The notes under the pieces were generated by a model. It was not told the DNA's origin and made no database searches. It worked only from the letters and a program-made list of their open reading frames with translations. Shown piece by piece: positions 29,269 through 33,839 of a stretch of DNA of 33,839 nucleotides. Each line of letters opens with the position of its first letter. Position 1 is the first letter of the stretch. Both the position numbers and the translations under genes were made by a program. The stretch comes from a virus. The stretch covers positions 1 to 33,839 of the IMG/VR virus record IMGVR_UViG_3300043409_000036; one strand, written 5' to 3'.

Positions 29269-30080
29269 GCCTAGCCCTAGCTGACAGGGTAAGACAGACC
29301 ACAACGTCAACGGGCACAGGGACAATTACCCTTGATGGCTCGGTTGATGGGTTTCAGTCGTTTGCGGTCATTGGCAACAACAACACCACTTATTACACGA
29401 TTGCTGGCGGTACGCAGTGGGAGGTGGGGATAGGGACGTACTACGGCGGGACGCTGGCAAGAACGACTGTTATCTCCTCCTCCACGGGCGCAAAACTTGA
29501 CTTGGCGGCTGGCACAAAGGATGTGTTTGTAACGCTGCCTGCCGAAAAGTCTGTTAACCAAGATGCCAACAATCGAGTTTTAATACCTTACACATCTGGC
29601 ACGACCAATGTAGGCTCTTTAAATGTTGGCGATGCAACGGCACACACTGATTCAGGTGTTATAGCTGGATTTACGGCCAGCGAGCCACTGTATCTTTACA
29701 CAAGCCTGCAAAACACAAGCGCCAGCAATACAAGCTATGCAAGCTATGCGGTCAATGACGGCGGCCACACAGCGTACAGCGAGCTTGGAATAAACAATGC
29801 CAATTACAGCTATGCGGCTGCTGGCTATCCAAATAACGGCTTCTCTACTCCATTGGCAAGTTTTGTCGAGTCTTATGGTGGCCCTTTGGTTATAGGTAGC
29901 TGGGACAACCAAAAGATAAGCCTAATTATCAATGGCGCGGTCAGCACTACAGACGCAATGACACTAAACACCAATGGATCAGTGGCGTTTAATGGTCAAG
30001 TGGGGACTGCTGGCCAGGTCTTGCAATCCAATGCCACAAGCGCACCAACTTGGGTAGATTCTTCCGCAAAGTGGGGCTAA
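29265..30080 (+). CDS. head or tail fibre-like structural protein
   Basis: ATGA-coupled to the portal. The 271-residue protein has the motif LADRVRQTTTSTGTGTITLDGSVDGFQSF, then NTTYYTIAGGTQWEVGIGTYYGGTLARTTV and KDVFVTLPAEKSV. I know this N-terminal unit from many phage fibre-like or decoration proteins. The C-terminal part is Ser/Thr/Asn-rich and repetitive and ends in AGQVLQSNATSAPTWV. Its place between portal and scaffold suggests a head-associated fibre rather than the tail receptor fibre. Confidence 0.7.
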   Translation: MSLALADRVRQTTTSTGTGTITLDGSVDGFQSFAVIGNNNTTYYTIAGGTQWEVGIGTYYGGTLARTTVISSSTGAKLDLAAGTKDVFVTLPAEKSVNQDANNRVLIPYTSGTTNVGSLNVGDATAHTDSGVIAGFTASEPLYLYTSLQNTSASNTSYASYAVNDGGHTAYSELGINNANYSYAAAGYPNNGFSTPLASFVESYGGPLVIGSWDNQKISLIINGAVSTTDAMTLNTNGSVAFNGQVGTAGQVLQSNATSAPTWVDSSAKWG

Positions 30081-30443
30081 ATGTTTGGCATAGCGGCTTT
30101 TGCTCAACTGCCATTTGCCACTGTTGGCGCAGGCGCAGCGCCACCACCACCAGAAGCCCCAATCGGCGGTCACTTTGGCTTTGATGAGAAAAAGCGAAAT
30201 GCACAGTGGGCCAAAGATCAAAAGGTCGAGGCGCAGCGCAAGCTCAAACTTAGGGAGGCGCTGTTTGGCCTGCCGCCAGAGGTGCGTGAAGAAATCACAT
30301 CATCACCCGAACAGACAATAAATGTTGCAATAACTAAACAAGTTAACTATGATGCGCTGATGCTGCGGGTTAAAGACTTACAGGCTAAGGTCAGGCTCAA
30401 GCAAGACGATGACGATGTTGCAATGATTTTGGAGATGTTATGA
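30081..30443 (+). CDS. unknown small head-region protein (120 aa)
   Basis: The ATG directly abuts the previous stop. The N-terminus MFGIAAFAQLPFATVGAG followed by Pro runs is recurrent in phages after the fibre-like gene. The rest is charged and helical (DEKKRNAQWAKDQKVEAQRKLKLREALFGLPPEVREE, MLRVKDLQAKVRLKQDDDDVAMILEML). I see no catalytic motif. A minor structural or assembly role is likely. Confidence 0.65.
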   Translation: MFGIAAFAQLPFATVGAGAAPPPPEAPIGGHFGFDEKKRNAQWAKDQKVEAQRKLKLREALFGLPPEVREEITSSPEQTINVAITKQVNYDALMLRVKDLQAKVRLKQDDDDVAMILEML

Positions 30444-30862
30444 GGCGCACATGGATTTACCCTGCTGGCGGCGGCGAGCCTTACGAGGCTGGCTCATACC
30501 GCAGCGAGACAATGACCACTGTAATGGGCGATATTGAGCCATTTAGATCACCAGACGGCGTAATGATTTCAGGGCGCAAGCAGTGGCGCGAACATTTAAA
30601 AGCTACCGACAGCATCGAAATGGGCCATTCTGATGTAAAGTATGCTCAACAAGAGTGGAACAAGAAAAAGGAAATCCAGCGCGAAAGGCTCAAGGGCCAA
30701 GTCGCCACAGTGCAAGAGTTTGACCGGCCTGGCTCACCAATTGCGCCTATGCGGATGAGTGGATTAAACGTAGAAATGGCAAACCGGCTGCACAACAGAC
30801 CCATGCCGGAGCGCAAAGAGATGATTAAGATGACATTGGAACAAATGAAAAGGATGAAGTGA
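30440..30862 (+). CDS. unknown head-region protein (140 aa)
   Basis: ATGA-coupled. The product begins RRTWIYPAGGGEPYEAGSYRSE and has IEPFRSPDGVMISGRKQWREHLKATDSIEMGHSDVKYAQQEWNKKK. The DG-ISGRKQWREHLKAT-E-GHSDVK pattern is shared by a common phage protein of the pre-scaffold position. The C-terminus is Met/Lys-rich and helical. It may assist head assembly. No function is established. Confidence 0.7.
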   Translation: MRRTWIYPAGGGEPYEAGSYRSETMTTVMGDIEPFRSPDGVMISGRKQWREHLKATDSIEMGHSDVKYAQQEWNKKKEIQRERLKGQVATVQEFDRPGSPIAPMRMSGLNVEMANRLHNRPMPERKEMIKMTLEQMKRMK

Positions 30863-31878
30863 TGGAAAATGAAGTTGTCGCACCCGACACTGTAGATACA
30901 CCAGCACCAGAAGCGCCAGCGGTAGAGGTTAAAGCAGAGCCTAGCCGTGCAGACACAATCCGCGAGGCAATGAAGCAGTCGGACGATAAACCGCCCCGTC
31001 TTGCCCGTGCCCCTAAAGAGGCCAAAGAGCCAAAATTCCCCACTGAAAAAACCGAAGCACCGAAGATGGCAGAAATGCCTAAATCGTTGAAGCGCGAGTT
31101 AAAAGAGCATTGGGAAAGAGCGCCAAGCGAGCTACAGCAAGCCATTGCCCAGCGTGATGCTGACTACGAAAAGGGCATTGCCAGCTACAAAACCCGCGAT
31201 GCTGAGGCTAGGCAGATCACAGAGCAATTTGCGCCTTACGAGTGGATTTTGCGTAACGAGAACACTACTCCAGCAGCGGCCATTGGCCCACTGTTACAGA
31301 CGGCAGCACTGCTCAGGACAGGAACGCCACAGCAGAAGTCTCAGGCTGTTGCCCAGATGATCCAGCAGTTCCAGATTCCGTTAGACCAGGTGGCATCATA
31401 TTTCAATGGCGAGACGCGCCAGCCAGAAAATAATCATTACAATCAATTAGCGCAGCAAGTACAGCAATTGACCCAGCACATCACGCAAAGTCAATATGAA
31501 GCGCAGAAACAGAATGAAAATCGAGCACTCTCGGTTATCCAGCAGTTTGCAGGCGACCCTGCCAATCTGCATTTTGAGGCAGTCTCCGACAGAATGTTGC
31601 AGCTTCTCCAAGCTCCACAGGTGTTAGGCGATACAAGTCAGATGTCAGAACGCGAGAAATTGCAACTGGCTTATGACACGGCAGTGCGGCTTGATCCGGC
31701 TATCGCGCAGCAGTTTTATGCTCAACAGCAGCAAAACTCGCAGGCAGCTAACCAAGTGCAAAGAGCAAAAACAGCGGCGGTGCAAGTACGAGGAGCGCCA
31801 AGCTCCAGTATCGGCGGCGCTATTAATCAGTCAGATCGGCGAGCCGTTATAGCCAATGCGCTGCGGCAAGTCGGATAA
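30862..31878 (+). CDS. scaffolding protein (putative)
   Basis: The ATG at 30862 (TGATG with the upstream stop, AGGA before it) is preferred to a GTG three bases earlier. The 338-residue product is Pro/Ala/Glu rich at first, then has MPKSLKRELKEHWERAPSELQQAIAQRDADYEKGI, a long amphipathic helical middle, and a Gln-rich C-terminus ending SDRRAVIANALRQVG. Lack of globular motif, charge pattern and position directly before the capsid gene indicate the scaffold. I see no protease domain. Confidence 0.8.
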   Translation: MENEVVAPDTVDTPAPEAPAVEVKAEPSRADTIREAMKQSDDKPPRLARAPKEAKEPKFPTEKTEAPKMAEMPKSLKRELKEHWERAPSELQQAIAQRDADYEKGIASYKTRDAEARQITEQFAPYEWILRNENTTPAAAIGPLLQTAALLRTGTPQQKSQAVAQMIQQFQIPLDQVASYFNGETRQPENNHYNQLAQQVQQLTQHITQSQYEAQKQNENRALSVIQQFAGDPANLHFEAVSDRMLQLLQAPQVLGDTSQMSEREKLQLAYDTAVRLDPAIAQQFYAQQQQNSQAANQVQRAKTAAVQVRGAPSSSIGGAINQSDRRAVIANALRQVG

Positions 31879-31891
31879 AAAGGAGTAAGTT

Positions 31892-32872
31892 ATGGCATAC
31901 GCCAATAGTAATTACTCAGACGTTTTGGCAACGACCATTGAAAGTCGTTCCGGCATTGTTGCGGATAACGTAACAAAGAACAATGCTTTGCTAACCCGTC
32001 TGCGCGAGAAAGGCAAAATGAAGCCTTTTTCTGGTGGTTCGACAATCTTGCAAGAGTTGTCATTCCAAGCCAACAGCACAGCCATGTATTACTCGGGCGC
32101 TGAAACACTGAACATTTCCCCTGCGGACGTGATTAGTGCTGCTCAGTTTCCGATTAAACAGGCGGCAGTGGCAGTCACGATCAATGGTTTGGAAATGCTC
32201 CAAAACAGCGGCGAAGAACAGATCATCGATCTATTTGATGCCCGTCTGGACGTTGCTGAAGCATCAATCGAGAACTTGATCTCCACCGGTATTTATTCGG
32301 ATGGTACGGCCAACAACGGCAAGCAGATCACTGGTCTGCAAGCTATGGTGGTTGCATCACCTAGTACTGGTGTAGTGGGCGGTATTGATCGTTCTACATG
32401 GTCATTCTGGCGCAACCAGACTTTCGACTTCTCTACAGACCTTGGTGCTTCTGCATCTAGCTCTAACATTCAGTCGGGTTTCAACCGCCTGTATGCAAAG
32501 ACAAGTCGCGGCTCTGATGTGGTTGACTTGATCTTGTTGGATAACAATCTGTGGGGCTTCTTCATGTCGTCCCTGCAAAACATTCAGCGTTTCCCTGGCT
32601 CTAGCAAGATGGCCGAACTCGGCTTTGTTGCATCCAAGTACATGAATGCAGACGTTGTTCTAGACGGCGGTATCGGCGGGAATATTCCTACCGGCACAGG
32701 CTACTTCCTGAACACGAAGTACATTTTCTTCCGGCCTCACGCAAACCGCAATTTCGTCCCAATCGGTGATGAACGCATGAGCACCAATCAGGACGCAATC
32801 GTGCGCTTGATCGGTTGGGCTGGCAATATGACTGCCTCGGGACTTCAGTTCCAAGGCATCATGACTGAATAA
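31892..32872 (+). CDS. major capsid protein, HK97-type fold
   Basis: AAGGAG precedes the ATG. The 326-residue protein starts MAYANSNYSDVLATTIESRS, has SGGSTILQELSFQANSTAMYYSGAETLNISP, the spine-helix region INGLEMLQNSGEEQIIDLFDARLDVAEASIEN, TGLQAMV, LILLDNNLWGFFMSSLQNIQRF, and a C-terminal DAIVRLIGWAGNMTASGLQFQG. These fit capsid proteins of podophages with a scaffold-dependent HK97 fold. No cleaved delta domain is visible, consistent with the separate scaffold gene. Confidence 0.9.
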   Translation: MAYANSNYSDVLATTIESRSGIVADNVTKNNALLTRLREKGKMKPFSGGSTILQELSFQANSTAMYYSGAETLNISPADVISAAQFPIKQAAVAVTINGLEMLQNSGEEQIIDLFDARLDVAEASIENLISTGIYSDGTANNGKQITGLQAMVVASPSTGVVGGIDRSTWSFWRNQTFDFSTDLGASASSSNIQSGFNRLYAKTSRGSDVVDLILLDNNLWGFFMSSLQNIQRFPGSSKMAELGFVASKYMNADVVLDGGIGGNIPTGTGYFLNTKYIFFRPHANRNFVPIGDERMSTNQDAIVRLIGWAGNMTASGLQFQGIMTE

Positions 32873-32884
32873 GGAGCAAATATC

Positions 32885-33421
32885 ATGTCATCAGATTACG
32901 TCACAGACGGCAAAATCGGCATTGATTTGACGGCTACTTATGCGTCAACCAGTGCAGGCTCTACAACCCTTTTCCCTGTCACACCAGGCACTCGGGTAAA
33001 TACGAGCAACAACGGCGTTTACATTTTTGTCCGCGCAGAAAGCACAATTGCTGCTTACGATGCGGTCATCATGTCAACGTATGCAGATTCGGCAAGCCAA
33101 ACACCAGTTATGCGCGCTGTTCCTGTAACAACCACCAACGCTGCGGCGCTGGGTTTCAACATGGTTGGCTTTGCTCAAACCGCAATCGCATCTAGCTACT
33201 ACGGCTGGGTGGGTTTGAATGGTTTGCTGCAAGTTAACCTGTTGGTTGGCTGCAATCCAAAAGTGCCTCTGTACACCACTGCAACTGCGGGTTCACTGGA
33301 CGACACAACTGTGTCGGCTGGCTTTATCCAAGGTATTGTGGCTAACACATCGGCCACCAGCGCTAGCTCACCATTCTGTATGGTGAACAATGCTGGTCTG
33401 ATAATGGTTGGCGCAGGCTAA
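32885..33421 (+). CDS. Ser/Thr-rich capsid decoration (cement) protein
   Basis: AAGGAG lies 9 nt upstream of the ATG. The 178-residue product is beta-rich and unusually rich in Ser, Thr and Ala (TATYASTSAGSTTLFPVTPG, VNTSNNGVYIFVRAESTIAAYDAVIM, GFAQTAIASSYYGWVG, GIVANTSATSASSPFCMV). Position directly after the capsid gene and the compact beta architecture fit decoration proteins of related phages. It would bind the mature head. The many exposed Ser/Thr residues are of interest because a glycan-transfer module starts just downstream. Confidence 0.75.
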   Translation: MSSDYVTDGKIGIDLTATYASTSAGSTTLFPVTPGTRVNTSNNGVYIFVRAESTIAAYDAVIMSTYADSASQTPVMRAVPVTTTNAAALGFNMVGFAQTAIASSYYGWVGLNGLLQVNLLVGCNPKVPLYTTATAGSLDDTTVSAGFIQGIVANTSATSASSPFCMVNNAGLIMVGAG

Positions 33422-33432
33422 ACCAAATTGAT

Positions 33433-33461
33433 GCTCCGCCTACAAAGCGGGGCGTCTTTTT
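33433..33461 (+). terminator. intrinsic terminator after the capsid genes
   Basis: GCTCCGC (33433-33439) pairs with GCGGGGC (33447-33453), including one U-G pair, around loop CTACAAA and is followed by GTCTTTTT. It is the best intrinsic terminator in the window and lies two bases before the next start codon. It would separate high capsid expression from the downstream sugar-transfer and tail genes. Confidence 0.85.
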
Positions 33462-33462
33462 A

Positions 33463-33839
33463 ATGAGTCTTTTACCCCTAAAAATCACTGGTCAGTGTGT
33501 GTCGGATGACGATACACTTTTTGGGCACATGGATGCTGCGATTGCACGGGGCTATCCTCAAATCACACAAGCGCAAGAGCCTAAACAGGGCGGCATTGTA
33601 TTGGTGGCAAGTGCGCCAAGTGTGCGAGGGCAGATAGAGCTTATTAAAAAGATGAAGGCTGACGGGTTGCCCATTGTGGCAATTAAAGGGGCGCATGATT
33701 GGCTGATTGATAACGGCGTGATACCAGATTACGCTTTAGCTATTGACCCGCAAGAGCATCGGATAGCGTTTCACAAGCCACACCAGGCTGTTCAGTACAT
33801 GATTGCCAGCCAGTGCCATCCGGCCATGTTTGACAATCT
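33463..33839 (+). CDS. MptE/Maf-like (DUF115) plus GT-B fusion, 5' part
   Basis: This is the first part of the gene continued at the contig's beginning. The ATG at 33463 comes right after the terminator T-run without a clear ribosome site. A later ATG at 33529 is an alternative, but the preceding residues (HMDAAIARGYPQI) suit the family N-terminus. Residues 45-80 (IVLVASAPSVRGQIEL, IVAIKGAHDWLIDNG) are the first MptE-like strands and loops. The last 127 bases repeat positions 1-127. Confidence 0.75.
   Translation, partial: MSLLPLKITGQCVSDDDTLFGHMDAAIARGYPQITQAQEPKQGGIVLVASAPSVRGQIELIKKMKADGLPIVAIKGAHDWLIDNGVIPDYALAIDPQEHRIAFHKPHQAVQYMIASQCHPAMFDN
33713..33839. repeat. 127-bp terminal repeat (identical to 1-127)
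   Basis: Bases 33713-33839 and 1-127 are identical. The repeat lies inside a coding frame that continues without a break when the ends are joined. 127 is a standard maximum k-mer in assemblers, so this marks a closed assembly path rather than a biological terminus. Confidence 0.95.

Noticed and set aside
1-33839. CRISPR arrays, tRNA genes, insertion sequences and integrase attachment sites
   Set aside because: No regularly spaced repeats, tRNA T-loop/cloverleaf patterns, transposase motifs or recombinase motifs were seen on either strand by eye.

Overview
The window is a complete or nearly complete tailed-phage genome of podovirus type, drawn as a linear contig. The first and last 127 bases are identical and cut one gene in frame. 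The molecule is therefore best read as a circle or circularly permuted unit of 33,712 bp, and 127 is a common maximum assembler k-mer. Virion genes include terminase subunits, a P22-like portal with a coiled-coil barrel, scaffold, HK97-fold capsid, adaptor, a gp10-like tail nozzle and internal (ejection) proteins. No tail-tube, sheath or tape-measure gene is recognisable. The host cannot be proven. The small early genes and moderate GC resemble phages of freshwater Burkholderiales, but this is a low-confidence inference from memory.

Layout on the circle: a divergent control region lies at 19284-19443. Leftward (19283 to 15115) runs an early operon of tightly coupled small genes with an ERF annealing protein, a YqaJ/lambda-type exonuclease, an SSB-tailed protein and an HNH-AP2 endonuclease that looks like a later arrival. 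Rightward starts a 59-residue Cro-like repressor, then a nuclease and small conserved phage genes. A probable structured non-coding RNA follows at about 21633-21990. Next come a ferritin-like protein, a glycosyltransferase and two proteins sharing an N-terminal tag, one with an ADP-ribosyltransferase-like domain. The packaging and head genes run from 25078 to 33421. After a terminator the series crosses the contig junction into a sugar/methyl-transfer module (33463 to 2544), then adaptor, nozzle, internal and fibre proteins, and ends in a lysis cassette (13021-15138) that meets the left operon tail to tail.

Almost every gene boundary is an ATGA, GTGA, TTGA or TAATG overlap, so translation is heavily coupled. 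No integrase, DNA polymerase, helicase or primase was recognised. The phage probably relies on host replication plus its own recombination enzymes.

The most striking element is the non-coding RNA. Four consecutive hairpins carry loops that are perfectly complementary in two interleaved pairs (6 and 8 nt, each extendable to 10 bp), followed by more pseudoknots. It has its own sigma70-like promoter, whose predicted start falls on the first base-paired nucleotide. Two other points deserve attention: a Maf/DUF115 plus glycosyltransferase plus methyltransferase cassette inserted among capsid genes, and the shared N-terminal tag on a putative virion-borne ADP-ribosyltransferase.
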